Assembly: GCA_002951995.1 (NCBI GenBank)
Contig: CP019797.1
Span: forward strand, 2,402,501-2,466,500
Direction: 5' to 3'
DNA from: Stenotrophomonas acidaminiphila
Lineage (GTDB): Bacteria; Pseudomonadota; Gammaproteobacteria; Xanthomonadales; Xanthomonadaceae
DNA: 64,000 bases
The first letter of the stretch is position 1; every line of letters starts with the position of its first letter. Below the pieces are notes generated by a model. That model was given only the letters and a program-made list of their open reading frames with translations. It was not told where the DNA came from and ran no database searches. Shown piece by piece: positions 54,288 through 62,761 of the stretch. A program made the position numbers and the translations under genes.

Positions 54288-55184
54288 TTGTCCGCCAACG
54301 CCGACCCCGTGGTACCCGAACTGATCGACCTGCTGTCGCTGGAGCGGCTCGAGGACAACCTGTTCCGGGGCCAGAGCCGCGACATCGGCACCAAGTACGT
54401 GTTCGGCGGGCAGGTGCTGGGGCAGGCGCTGGCCGCCGCCCAGGCCACCATCGACAACGGCCGCCACGTGCATTCGCTGCACGCCTATTTCCTGCGCGCC
54501 GGCAACATCGACCACCCGATCATCTACGACGTCGACCGCACCCGCGACGGCGGCAGCTTCTCGGTGCGCCGGGTCACCGCGATCCAGCACGGCAAGGTGA
54601 TCTTCTTCTGTGCGGCGTCGTTCCAGCAGGCCGAACGCGGCGCCGAGCACCAGCACAAGATGCCCGAGGTTCCGCAGCCGGAAGACATCGAGCCCAACCG
54701 CCCGCTGCCGCCGGAGGTGCTCGAACGACTGCCGGTGAAGGTGCAGCGCTGGCTCTCGCGCGGCGGCCCGTTCGAGTTCCGCCACGTCTACCCGCGCGAT
54801 GAACTGCATCCGCCCAAGCGCCCGCCCTACCACCAGGTGTGGATGCGCCTGAACGAGCGCGTCGGCGATGCGCCGGAACTGCACCAGGCGCTGCTGGCCT
54901 ATGCCTCGGATTTCCACCTGCTGGGCACCGCGACCTTCCCGCACGGCATCAGCTACTACCAGCCGCACGTGCAGATGGCCTCGCTCGACCACGCGCTGTG
55001 GTTCCACCGCCCGTTCCGCGTGGACGACTGGCTGCTGTATTCGCTGGACAGCCCCAGCGCGCAGGACTCACGCGGCCTGGCCCGCGGCCAGTTCTTCACC
55101 CGCGACGGCGTGCTGGTGGCCAGCACCGCGCAGGAAGGCCTGATCCGGGTCGCGCCGGCGGCCGGCGAAGGCGGCGGGGAGTAA
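54288..55184 (+). CDS. tesB: acyl-CoA thioesterase II
   Basis: 298 residues in two hotdog domains, like E. coli TesB. SLERLEDNLFRGQSRDIGTK and VFGGQVLGQALAAAQAT open the first; the second has HQVWMRLNERVGDAPELHQA and SLDHALWFHRPFRVDDWLLY, with GLARGQFFTRDGVLVASTAQ at the end. It cleaves acyl-CoA to free acid and CoA. The TTG at 54288 is the best start (MSANADPVVPEL); no ATG lies in frame nearby. A GTG seven codons on is the alternative. The DUF2007 protein gene starts 2 bases after its stop. Confidence 0.93.
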   Translation: MSANADPVVPELIDLLSLERLEDNLFRGQSRDIGTKYVFGGQVLGQALAAAQATIDNGRHVHSLHAYFLRAGNIDHPIIYDVDRTRDGGSFSVRRVTAIQHGKVIFFCAASFQQAERGAEHQHKMPEVPQPEDIEPNRPLPPEVLERLPVKVQRWLSRGGPFEFRHVYPRDELHPPKRPPYHQVWMRLNERVGDAPELHQALLAYASDFHLLGTATFPHGISYYQPHVQMASLDHALWFHRPFRVDDWLLYSLDSPSAQDSRGLARGQFFTRDGVLVASTAQEGLIRVAPAAGEGGGE

Positions 55185-55186
55185 GC

Positions 55187-55726
55187 ATGCGCAAGATCTT
55201 CACCAGCCAGCGCGTGGAAAACGCCGAAGGCGTGGCCGCCCTGCTGCGCGAGGCCGGCATCGAGGTCCGCATCACCAACGGCCGCTCGTACCAGAGCAGG
55301 CGCCGCGGCCAGTTCAGCTATCTGGACAAGAAAGACGACAGCCAGTTGCCCACCGTCTGGGTGGTATGCGCCGACGACCAGCCGCGCGCCCGCGAGATCC
55401 TGCGCGACGCACGCCTGCTCGACACCACCCGCCGCGACCACCCGGTCGCCGAGTACGCATTCCGCGACCCGCCGGCGGCGTCCGGCAGCCGCAGCTGGGC
55501 CTGGCGCATCCGCATCGCCCTGCTGCTGGTGATCGCCGCCGTCGCGCTGGTGGTCATGCTGCGCCACCGCGCCGCACCGCCAGCCGCACCGACACCCGCA
55601 CCGGCGCCGCAGGTGCAACCGGCCCCCGGCCAGGACAACGCGGACGGCTTCCGGGTACGCATCCAGCCCAGCCAACCGGCCCCGGCCCCAGCGCCAGCCG
55701 CACCGGCAACGCCACCGAAGCCTTGA
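55187..55726 (+). CDS. 'pathogenicity-like' DUF2007-type protein with membrane anchor and Pro-rich tail
   Basis: 179 residues. Residues 1-85 form a DUF2007-like domain (FTSQRVENAEGVAALLREAG, then IEVRITNGRSYQSRRRGQFS). A hydrophobic helix (IRIALLLVIAAVALVVMLRH) follows, then a Pro/Ala/Gln-rich tail. Xanthomonas homologues are named pathogenicity-like protein without functional proof. It starts 2 bases after the tesB stop, so it is in the same operon. What the DUF2007 domain senses is unknown. Confidence 0.75.
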   Translation: MRKIFTSQRVENAEGVAALLREAGIEVRITNGRSYQSRRRGQFSYLDKKDDSQLPTVWVVCADDQPRAREILRDARLLDTTRRDHPVAEYAFRDPPAASGSRSWAWRIRIALLLVIAAVALVVMLRHRAAPPAAPTPAPAPQVQPAPGQDNADGFRVRIQPSQPAPAPAPAAPATPPKP

Positions 55727-55793
55727 CCGGCAGGCGGGCAGTCACATTGGCCGGCGGGCTCCGTCCGGTAATGCAGACCACCGGGAGCCGCCC

Positions 55794-57007
55794 ATGACCG
55801 CTGCCACGCTCGAATCCCTGCTGCACCACGAACTGCCCGCCGCCCGCGGCGGCTGCACCCAGTCCTATGGGCGCATCGTGGTGGCCTGCCAGAACACGGT
55901 GACCGCCATCGCCCTGGCCATGACCCGCGACGTACAGGCTAGCGAGGACATCGCCCAGGAGGCCTTCATCAAGGCCTGGCAGCAGCTCAACCAGCTCAGC
56001 AATCCGTCCAGCTTCCTGCCCTGGCTGCGGCAGATCACCCGCAACCTCGCCCGCGACTGGCTGCGTGCCAACCGCAACCGCCCGCTCAGCGGCGAAGCCG
56101 CCGAGATCGCCATCGGCATGGCCGCCGATCCCGCCCCGGCGCCGCCGAAGCCATGGCGCGGGTGGAGGAGGAACTGGCTGCCGAAGAGATCATCTCCACC
56201 CTGCCCGAGGACAGCCGCGAGGCGTTGCTGCTGTTCTACCGCGAGGGCCAGAGCTCGCAGCAGGTCGCCGCGCTGCTGGGCTTGAGCGACGCGGCGGTGC
56301 GCAAGCGCCTGTCGCGCGCGCGCGCCACCGTGCGCGAGGAAATGCTGCGCCGCTTCGGCGAGTTCGCGCGCGCCAGCGCGCCGGGCACCGCGTTCGCCGC
56401 CACCCTGTGCTCGCTGCTGATGGTGGCCGCGCCCGGCACCGCCAGCGCGGTGGTGATCGGCAGTACCGCCGGCCTGGCCAGCGCCGGCAAGCTGGGTGCC
56501 GGGGCCGGCGGCATGGGCGCCAGCGCGGTGGGCGGCGGCGCGGCGGGCGGCTCGGTCGGCATGCTGGCCAACACGCTGATGGCCGATGGTTTCCACTTCG
56601 GCCTGGCCGTGGGCGCCACCCTCGGCGGCACCGCGGCCGCCTGGCTGGGCGGGTTGTACCTGCTGCACTACGCCGAATCGGCCGCCGAGCGCGCGCAGGT
56701 GCAGCGCTTCATGCGCCTGCACACCGCCACCGCCGCCCTGTTCTGCGGGGGCACGCTGCTGGTGGTGCTGCTGCACCTGGGGCTGGTGGTGTCGCTGGCA
56801 TCGCTGCTGGTGGGCATGTGCGCGATCAACTACCAGTACCTGGTCACGCTGCCGCGGATCATGGGCCCGATGCTGGCCCGCGACGCCGCCCGCCATGGCC
56901 GCAGCGGCCCCACACGTCTGTACAACAGCCTGTTCGGCCGCAGCGCGGTGGCGGTATCCAGCGTGCTGGTGGTCGCCTCGGTGCTGTACGTCCTGCTCAC
57001 CCGCTGA
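55794..57007 (+). CDS. ECF sigma factor with C-terminal membrane domain (apparent -1 frameshift)
   Basis: N-terminal part: sigma region 2 ([20 protein letters not shown] and [18 protein letters not shown]). After the break, sigma region 4 is [20 protein letters not shown], then [20 protein letters not shown]. The remaining ~200 residues are a membrane domain of about four hydrophobic helices ([40 protein letters not shown]). One C missing near CCCC at 56134-56137 splits regions 2 and 4. A sigma factor tied to the membrane by its own C-terminus is unusual; ECF groups with C-terminal extensions are known. It follows the DUF2007 gene by 67 bases on the same strand. Confidence 0.82.
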
Positions 57008-57045
57008 CCCGCCAAGTCCGCGGCCAATGCGGCGGGCGCGAAAAG

Positions 57046-57073
57046 CAGCGCCCCGCACGATGGCGGGGCGCTG
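57046..57073. terminator. bidirectional rho-independent terminator
   Basis: CAGCGCCCCGC-ACGATG-GCGGGGCGCTG, an 11-bp perfect stem, flanked by AAAA and TTT. It serves the sigma factor (+) and the convergent EF-hand gene (-). Confidence 0.85.
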
Positions 57074-57089
57074 TTTCATCGGGACTGGC

Positions 57090-57656
57090 TTACTTCGCCG
57101 CGGGTGCCGGCATCGGCTGCGGACCGCGCGTGCCCATCCGGGCACGGGCAGCCTCCAGCTCGGCAGGGCTCAACTTGCCGTCCTTGTCGGTATCGGCATT
57201 GCGGAACCATTCCTCGCGGCGCTGCTTGGCGCGCGCCTCGCGGTCGGCCTGGTCGATGAAGCCGTCCTTGTTGACGTCCATGCGCTGGAAGAAGGCCTGG
57301 TACTCGACGGCGCTGACGCGGCCATCGTGGTCGCTGTCCATCATCCACAGCATGCCCTGGCCTCCCGGGCAGCGATGGTGGCGGCCCATGCCGCGGTGGC
57401 CGTCGCCGCCACGGGCGTGCCAGCGCGGCATCTCATCGCGCGACAGCCTGCCGTCCTTGTTCGTGTCCCGTGCGTCGAAGCGCTGCGCCAGCCGCGGGTG
57501 CGCCGCGGCTTCCTGGCGGTCGATCGCGCCGTCGCCGTTGGCATCCATGCGCGCCGGCGCGGGCTTCTGCGTGGGCGCGGTGGCGGCCAGGGTGGCGCCG
57601 GTGGCGGAAGCGGCCAGCAGTACGGCCAGCAGGATCAGGGGTTTGCGGTGGGTCAT
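57090..57656 (-). CDS. secreted EF-hand calcium-binding protein
   Basis: 188 residues with signal peptide ([20 protein letters not shown]). Five EF-hand loops are recognisable: [48 protein letters not shown] and [13 protein letters not shown] His/Gly-rich insert ([11 protein letters not shown]) lies between loops 2 and 3. ATG at 57656 follows a GGAG. Periplasmic or secreted Ca2+ binding is expected; partners are unknown. Confidence 0.85.
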   Translation of the reverse strand: MTHRKPLILLAVLLAASATGATLAATAPTQKPAPARMDANGDGAIDRQEAAAHPRLAQRFDARDTNKDGRLSRDEMPRWHARGGDGHRGMGRHHRCPGGQGMLWMMDSDHDGRVSAVEYQAFFQRMDVNKDGFIDQADREARAKQRREEWFRNADTDKDGKLSPAELEAARARMGTRGPQPMPAPAAK

Positions 57657-57815
57657 GGTCGGGCTCCGGTGGTGGAAGATCGGGCGCATGGCTGCGTCCT
57701 CATGGCAATCAACGCGTGCCGGACGCCCGCGTTGACGCCGATACGGGGGTGTTCACGGCGCAGACAGCCCGCGCCGAACGCGCGTACTGAGACCGCCGGC
57801 CGCTATGCTGTGGCC

Positions 57816-58574
57816 ATGGCCCTGCATGGCGACTCCCACGAAGAACTGCGCCTGTTCCAGACCGGCGAACACCCCTGCGGCTACTTTCCCGAGCGGCGCG
57901 CGCGCGACCTGGTGCTCGACCCGCAGGACAGCCGGCTGGGCGAGCTCTACCCGATGGCGCTGGGCTGGGGCTTCCGCCGCTCCGGCGACCTGGTCTACCG
58001 GCCGCACTGCCAGCAATGCCGCGCCTGCGTGCCGGTGCGGGTACCGGTGGACCGCTTCGCGCCCGACCGCAGCCAGCGCCGCTGCCTGGCGCGCAACCAC
58101 GACCTCGAATGCCGGGTGCTGCCGGCCGCACGCACCGACGAGCAGTTCGCGCTGTACCGGCGCTACCTGGCCGCGCGCCATGCCCGCGGCGGCATGGACG
58201 ACCATGGTCCGCACGAGTTCGACCAGTTCCTGATCGGCGGCTGGTCGCATGGACGCTTCCTGGAGATCCGCGCCCCTGGCGCCGCCGGGCAGCGCGGCCC
58301 GCTGCTGGCGGTGGCTGTCACCGACGTCACCCCGCTGGGGCTGTCGGCGGTGTACACGTTCTTCGATCCGGACCAGCGCGCACGCGGCCTGGGCACCTAC
58401 GCGATCCTGCAGCAGATCGACTGGGCACGCCGCTGCCGCGCTCCCCACCTGTACCTGGGGTACTGGATCGACGGCCACCGCAAGATGGACTACAAGCGCC
58501 GCTACCGGCCGCTGGAGTGCTTCGACGGCCGCCGCTGGCTCGACATGGACACCGGTGCCGCGCCGGTCGCTTAG
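57816..58574 (+). CDS. bpt: aspartate/glutamate leucyltransferase Bpt
   Basis: 252 residues of the Bpt branch of the leucyl/arginyl-tRNA-protein transferases. The N-terminal domain has [18 protein letters not shown] and [17 protein letters not shown]; the C-terminal GNAT-like part has [20 protein letters not shown]. It transfers Leu from leucyl-tRNA to N-terminal Asp or Glu, marking proteins for the ClpAPS N-degron pathway. It stands alone, 159 bases from the divergent EF-hand gene. Confidence 0.92.
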   Translation: MALHGDSHEELRLFQTGEHPCGYFPERRARDLVLDPQDSRLGELYPMALGWGFRRSGDLVYRPHCQQCRACVPVRVPVDRFAPDRSQRRCLARNHDLECRVLPAARTDEQFALYRRYLAARHARGGMDDHGPHEFDQFLIGGWSHGRFLEIRAPGAAGQRGPLLAVAVTDVTPLGLSAVYTFFDPDQRARGLGTYAILQQIDWARRCRAPHLYLGYWIDGHRKMDYKRRYRPLECFDGRRWLDMDTGAAPVA

Positions 58575-58624
58575 GCCATTACGCTGCCATCCCACCTTCA
58601 TCGCCCGGGTGCGAGAATGCGGCC

Positions 58625-59827
58625 ATGAACAAACACACCCTGCTCCTGGCCCTGACGATGCTCTGCGCCGCCTGCACCAGCACCGCCCCGGCCGCCGCGC
58701 CGGCAGCACCGGCCACGCCCCAGCTGCGGCTGGCGACCTACAACACCTCGCTGTATTCGGACGATGCCGGCGGCCTGATCCGTGAACTGGAAGGCGACAG
58801 CGCGCATGCGCGCAAGATCGCCGCGGTGCTGCAGCGGGTACGCCCCGACCTGGTGCTGCTCAACGAGTTCGATTTCGACGAGGCCCATCGCGCCGCCGAC
58901 CTGTTCCAGCAGCGCTATCTGGAAACCGCGCAGGCCGGTGGCGGCGACCCGTTGCGTTATCCCTACCGCTACCTGGCACCGGTCAACACCGGGGTGCCCA
59001 GCGGCCTGGACCTGGACAACAACGGCAGCGTCGGCGGCAAGGGCCGCGAGCGCGGCAACGATGCCTGGGGCTACGGCCTGCACCCGGGCCAGTACGGCAT
59101 GCTGGTGCTGTCGAAGTACCCGATCGACACCGCGGCCGTGCGCAGCTTCCAGCTGTTGAAGTGGAGCGCCCTGCCCGGCGCGATCCGCCCGATCGACCCG
59201 GATACCGGCAAGCCGTTCTGGAACGACGCGGTCTGGTCGCAGCTGCGGCTTTCGTCCAAGTCGCACTGGGACGTGCCGGTGCGCACCCCGCTGGGCACGG
59301 TGCACGTGCTGGCCGCGCACCCGACCCCGCCGGTGTTCGATGGCCGGGAAAAGCGCAACGCCGCGCGCAACCACGACGAACTGCGGCTGTGGAAGGACTA
59401 CCTGGACGGCGGCGACACGCCGTGGCTGTGCGACGACCAGGGCCGCTGCGGCGGGCTGGCCGCGGACGCGCGCTTCGTGATCGTCGGTGACCTCAACAAC
59501 GATCCGGTGGATGGCGATGGCCGCCACGACGCCATCGTCGAGCTGCTGGAACACCCGCGGGTGCTGCGCTACCCGACCCCGGCCAGCGCCGGCGGCGAGC
59601 AGACCAGCCTGGCCTATGCGGAGAAGGGCATCATGCGCCGCGGCGCGCCGCAGCATGCCACCGGTGATTTCGGCCCGCGCTCGGGCACGATGCGGCTGGA
59701 TTACGTGCTGCCCTCGACCGGCTTCAGCTACGTCGACGGCGGCGTGTTCTGGCCGGCGGCCGACACCGCGGAGGCGGCGATCGCCGACGGCAGCGACCAC
59801 CACCTGGTATGGGTGGACGTGCGCTGA
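58625..59827 (+). CDS. endonuclease/exonuclease/phosphatase-family lipoprotein
   Basis: 400 residues with lipoprotein signal MNKHTLLLALTMLCAAC (lipobox LCAAC). The EEP fold is shown by LRLATYNTSLYSDDAGGL, VLLNEFDF (metal Glu), LAAHPTPPVFDGREKRNAAR, VIVGDLNNDPVDG and GSDHHLVWVDVR (catalytic Asp-His). Likely a surface or periplasmic phosphodiesterase; its substrate is unknown. It starts 50 bases after bpt and ends before a terminator. Confidence 0.88.
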   Translation: MNKHTLLLALTMLCAACTSTAPAAAPAAPATPQLRLATYNTSLYSDDAGGLIRELEGDSAHARKIAAVLQRVRPDLVLLNEFDFDEAHRAADLFQQRYLETAQAGGGDPLRYPYRYLAPVNTGVPSGLDLDNNGSVGGKGRERGNDAWGYGLHPGQYGMLVLSKYPIDTAAVRSFQLLKWSALPGAIRPIDPDTGKPFWNDAVWSQLRLSSKSHWDVPVRTPLGTVHVLAAHPTPPVFDGREKRNAARNHDELRLWKDYLDGGDTPWLCDDQGRCGGLAADARFVIVGDLNNDPVDGDGRHDAIVELLEHPRVLRYPTPASAGGEQTSLAYAEKGIMRRGAPQHATGDFGPRSGTMRLDYVLPSTGFSYVDGGVFWPAADTAEAAIADGSDHHLVWVDVR

Positions 59828-59853
59828 GCCTGCCCGCAGGCAGCAGCGACTGA

Positions 59854-59885
59854 AGAAAAAAACGCCGGCGACCGCCGGCGTTTTT
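59854..59885. terminator. bidirectional rho-independent terminator
   Basis: ACGCCGGCG-AC-CGCCGGCGT stem with seven A before and five T after. It separates the EEP lipoprotein (+) from the convergent purT gene (-). Confidence 0.85.
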
Positions 59886-59905
59886 CTGTCATGCCGAGTG
59901 GCCGG

Positions 59906-61105
59906 TCAGCGCAGCTCGATGGCGATGGCCGCGGCCGCGTCGCGGGCGATGGCGCGGGCCTGGTCCACGTCCGCGGCCCGGGCCAGGGTGACGCCGACCC
60001 GGCGCTGGCCCTGCACCACCGGCTTGCCGAACAGGCGCAGCACCGAATCCGGGTGCGCCAGCGCGTCGGCCACGTTGCTGAAGAACGGCACGCCGTTGCC
60101 CTGCGCCAGCAGCGCGCATGACGCCGCCGGCCCGTAGTGGCGGATCAACCCGCCCTCGCCGGCATCGACCGGCAGCCCGAGGATCGCCCGCGCATGCAGC
60201 GCGAACTCGCTCAGCGCCTGCGATGCCAGCGTCACCAGCCCGGTGTCGTGCGGGCGCGGGCTGACCTCGCTGAACCACACCTCGTCGCCCTTCACGAACA
60301 GCTCCACGCCGAACACGCCCCAGCCGCCGAGGTCGTCGGTGATCGCGCGCGCCACCGCCTGCGCGCGCGCCAGCGCCGCGGCCGACATCGCCTGCGGCTG
60401 CCAGCTTTCGCGGTAGTCGCCGTCGCGCTGCAGGTGGCCGATCGGCGCGCAGAACGCGGTGCCGCCGGCGTGGCGCACGGCAAGCAGGGTGATCTCGTAG
60501 TCGAAATCGATGAAACCCTCGACGATGCAGCGCCCGGCACCAGCGCGGCCACCGGTCTGCGCATACTCCCAGGCCGGGCCGATGTCGGCCGCGCTGCGCA
60601 GCGTGCTCTGGCCCTTGCCCGACGACGACATCACCGGCTTGACCACGCACGGCAGGCCGATGGCCTCTACCGCGGCGCGGTACTCGGCCTCGGTGTCGAC
60701 GAAGCGGTACGGCGACGTCGGCAGGCCCAGGGTTTCGGCCGCCAGGCGGCGGATGCCCTCGCGGTCCATGGTCAGGCGTGCCGCGCGCGCGGTGGGAACC
60801 ACGCGCAGGCCCTGCGCGGCCTCCAGCTCCACCAGGGTCTGGGTGTGGATGGCCTCGATCTCGGGCACCACCAGGTGCGGCTGTTCGCGCGCGATCACCG
60901 CGCGCAGCGCCTGCGGATCGAGCATGTCGATGACATGGCTGCGGTGCGCGACCTGCATCGCCGGGGCATCGGCATAGCGGTCCACGGCGATCACTTCCAC
61001 GCCGAAGCGCTGCAGTTCGATCGCCACTTCCTTGCCCAGTTCACCCGAACCGAGCAGCAGCACGCGGGTGGCGGAAGGCGACAGCGGGGTACCAAGCGAG
61101 GTCAT
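59906..61105 (-). CDS. purT: formate-dependent phosphoribosylglycinamide formyltransferase PurT
   Basis: 399 residues, ATP-grasp enzyme of purine synthesis that makes FGAR from GAR, formate and ATP, an alternative to PurN. Signatures: [20 protein letters not shown] with the dinucleotide-like start, [41 protein letters not shown] (ATP-grasp), [20 protein letters not shown] and [12 protein letters not shown]. Start at [11 protein letters not shown] 61105. It diverges from the SPFH operon, with 118 bases between the starts. Confidence 0.96.
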   Translation of the reverse strand: MTSLGTPLSPSATRVLLLGSGELGKEVAIELQRFGVEVIAVDRYADAPAMQVAHRSHVIDMLDPQALRAVIAREQPHLVVPEIEAIHTQTLVELEAAQGLRVVPTARAARLTMDREGIRRLAAETLGLPTSPYRFVDTEAEYRAAVEAIGLPCVVKPVMSSSGKGQSTLRSAADIGPAWEYAQTGGRAGAGRCIVEGFIDFDYEITLLAVRHAGGTAFCAPIGHLQRDGDYRESWQPQAMSAAALARAQAVARAITDDLGGWGVFGVELFVKGDEVWFSEVSPRPHDTGLVTLASQALSEFALHARAILGLPVDAGEGGLIRHYGPAASCALLAQGNGVPFFSNVADALAHPDSVLRLFGKPVVQGQRRVGVTLARAADVDQARAIARDAAAAIAIELR

Positions 61106-61174
61106 CGGGGGATCCGGAGGGCAACGGGGGCGCACATTCTAGCCGCGGGCAAGCGACCGCCCCCCTCTTGCATG

Positions 61175-61193
61175 TTGATATCAATTTGATATC
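61175..61193. promoter_or_regulatory. two GATATC-centred operator-like sites before the SPFH operon
   Basis: TTGATATCAATTTGATATC holds a perfect 10-base palindrome TTGATATCAA and a second TTGATATC exactly 11 bases along, one helical turn. A -35 (TTGCAT at 61168) and -10 (TATCTT at 61190) may overlap it. The spacing suits ribbon-helix-helix dimers. Confidence 0.55.
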
Positions 61194-61223
61194 TTTCATC
61201 GCAACCACCACGGATGACGCGCC

Positions 61224-62105
61224 ATGAAAGAGAAAGCCCTCGGTTCCCTGCCCGGCATTCCCAGCCTGCTGGGCTCGCTGCTGTTGATGCTGGCCGGCGC
61301 CGCCGCGCTGGTCTACGCGGTGGTCCTGGCCAAGTCCGGGGCCGGCGGCGCCGGCCTGCTGTTCGCCGCTGGCCTGGTGCTGCTGGTCGTGGGCCTGTTC
61401 CTGAGCTGCGGCCTGTACATGGTCCAGCCCAACCAGGCCGCGGTGGTGAGCCTGTTCGGCAAGTACGTGGGCACGGTCAAGGACAACGGCCTGCGCTGGA
61501 ACAACCCGTTCTTCACCAAGAAGAAGGTCAGCCAGCGCGTGCGCAACTTCGAGAGCGGCAAGCTCAAGGTCAACGAACTGGACGGCTCGCCGATCGAGAT
61601 CGCCGCGGTGATCGTGTGGCAGGTGGTGGACGCCTCCGAGGCGGTCTACAACGTCGACGACTACGAGAGCTTCGTGCACATCCAGTCCGAGTCGGCGCTG
61701 CGCGCGATGGCCACCAGCTACCCCTACGACCAGCACGAGGACGGCCAGCTGTCGCTGCGCAGCCACGCCAGCGAGATCTCCCAGCACCTGAAGGACGAGC
61801 TGGCCGAGCGCCTGGCCGATGCCGGGGTGCAGGTGCTCGACGCGCGCATCAGCCACCTGGCCTACGCCCCCGAGATCGCCCAGGCGATGCTGCAGCGGCA
61901 GCAGGCCAACGCGGTGATCGCCGCGCGCCAGCGGATCGTCGCCGGCGCGGTGGGCATGGTCGAGATGGCCCTGGCCGAGCTGCAGAAGAGCGGCCTGGTC
62001 TCGCTGGACGAGGAACGCAAGGCACAGATGGTCGGCAACCTGCTCACCGTGCTGTGCTCGGACCGCGGCACCCAGCCGGTGGTCAACACCGGTTCGCTGT
62101 ACTGA
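61224..62105 (+). CDS. SPFH/Band-7 domain membrane protein
   Basis: 293 residues. Two hydrophobic N-terminal helices ([20 protein letters not shown] and [20 protein letters not shown]), then an SPFH domain ([20 protein letters not shown], then [20 protein letters not shown]) and an amphipathic/coiled C-terminal part ([20 protein letters not shown], then [18 protein letters not shown]). It resembles stomatin-like proteins that form membrane microdomain rings. It is first in an operon of four to five genes (61224-64000). The function is unknown; oligomeric membrane scaffold is expected. Confidence 0.9.
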   Translation: MKEKALGSLPGIPSLLGSLLLMLAGAAALVYAVVLAKSGAGGAGLLFAAGLVLLVVGLFLSCGLYMVQPNQAAVVSLFGKYVGTVKDNGLRWNNPFFTKKKVSQRVRNFESGKLKVNELDGSPIEIAAVIVWQVVDASEAVYNVDDYESFVHIQSESALRAMATSYPYDQHEDGQLSLRSHASEISQHLKDELAERLADAGVQVLDARISHLAYAPEIAQAMLQRQQANAVIAARQRIVAGAVGMVEMALAELQKSGLVSLDEERKAQMVGNLLTVLCSDRGTQPVVNTGSLY

Positions 62106-62114
62106 GGCCGTCCG

Positions 62115-62402
62115 ATGAATGACCTGCTCGCCGCGCTGATCGTCGCCCTCACCGGCCTGCCCGCCCTGGGCATCGCCGCCTGGAGCAGCCGCGATGGCAG
62201 CCGCCACGCGCGCGGCCTCGGGCTGCGCTGGGCGCTGATCGCGCTGAGCCTGTTCCTGGGCGCCACCGGCCTGTACCTGGCCGCCGGCAACCGCATGGCC
62301 ACCTATGCCGTGGTGATCGCGCTGGTGGTGGTGGTCAACGCGCTGGGCGTGGCGCTGGTCCTGCACCTGCGCCGCGCACCGGCGGGGACGGGACGCCGGT
62401 GA
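62115..62402 (+). CDS. small three-span membrane protein of the SPFH operon
   Basis: 95 residues with three hydrophobic spans ([60 protein letters not shown]). It follows SPFH by 9 bases and its stop TGA overlaps the next start (GTGA). It has no recognised family. It is probably a membrane partner of the SPFH protein. Confidence 0.75.
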   Translation: MNDLLAALIVALTGLPALGIAAWSSRDGSRHARGLGLRWALIALSLFLGATGLYLAAGNRMATYAVVIALVVVVNALGVALVLHLRRAPAGTGRR

Positions 62403-62581
62403 GCGAGAAAAAGGCCTATCCGCTGCGCATCAACGCCGACGTGCTGGCGGCGGCGCAGCGCTGGGCCGACGACGAGCTGCGCAGCCTCAACGCGCAGATC
62501 GAGTACGTGATACGCGATGCGCTGCGCAAGGCCGGGCGGCTGCCCACCCCCAGGAACGAATCCACCGAGGAAGAACCATGA
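62399..62581 (+). CDS. Arc/HicB-like ribbon-helix-helix DNA-binding protein
   Basis: 60 residues from a GTG start overlapping the previous stop (GTGA). The RHH fold is YPLRINADVLAAAQRWADDE, then LRSLNAQIEYVIRDALRKAG: a short strand, two helices with the 'SLN.QIE..IRDAL' pattern of Arc-type proteins. It probably binds the sites at 61175-61193 and controls its own operon. There is no HicA-like toxin next to it. Confidence 0.82.
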   Translation: MSEKKAYPLRINADVLAAAQRWADDELRSLNAQIEYVIRDALRKAGRLPTPRNESTEEEP

Positions 62582-62760
62582 GTACGCAATGGAAGTATCT
62601 CGTCGTCAAAGTGAAGACCGGCATGCTCGGCGACTTCAAGATGGAGACGCTGCAGGAAGAGCTGGACCGGCATGGCCGGCTCGGCTGGGAACTGGTCAAC
62701 GTGGTACACGCCACGCCCACCATCTCCTCGCCCACCCTGGTCTTCAAGAAGGAAGTCTGA
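62578..62760 (+). CDS. DUF4177-like small protein
   Basis: 60 residues. WKYLVVKVKTGMLGDFKMET then LQEELDRHGRLGWELVNVVH and LVFKKEV matches the small DUF4177 domain: three strands and a helix with the 'LN..G..GWELV' signature. Start overlaps the RHH stop by ATGA. Function unknown; it is the last short gene of the SPFH cassette. Confidence 0.82.
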   Translation: MSTQWKYLVVKVKTGMLGDFKMETLQEELDRHGRLGWELVNVVHATPTISSPTLVFKKEV

Positions 62761-62761
62761 G

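Noticed and set aside
62399..62581. HicB antitoxin of a toxin-antitoxin pair
   Set aside because: The RHH resembles HicB/Arc, but neither neighbour (a membrane protein and DUF4177) looks like a HicA or other known toxin.
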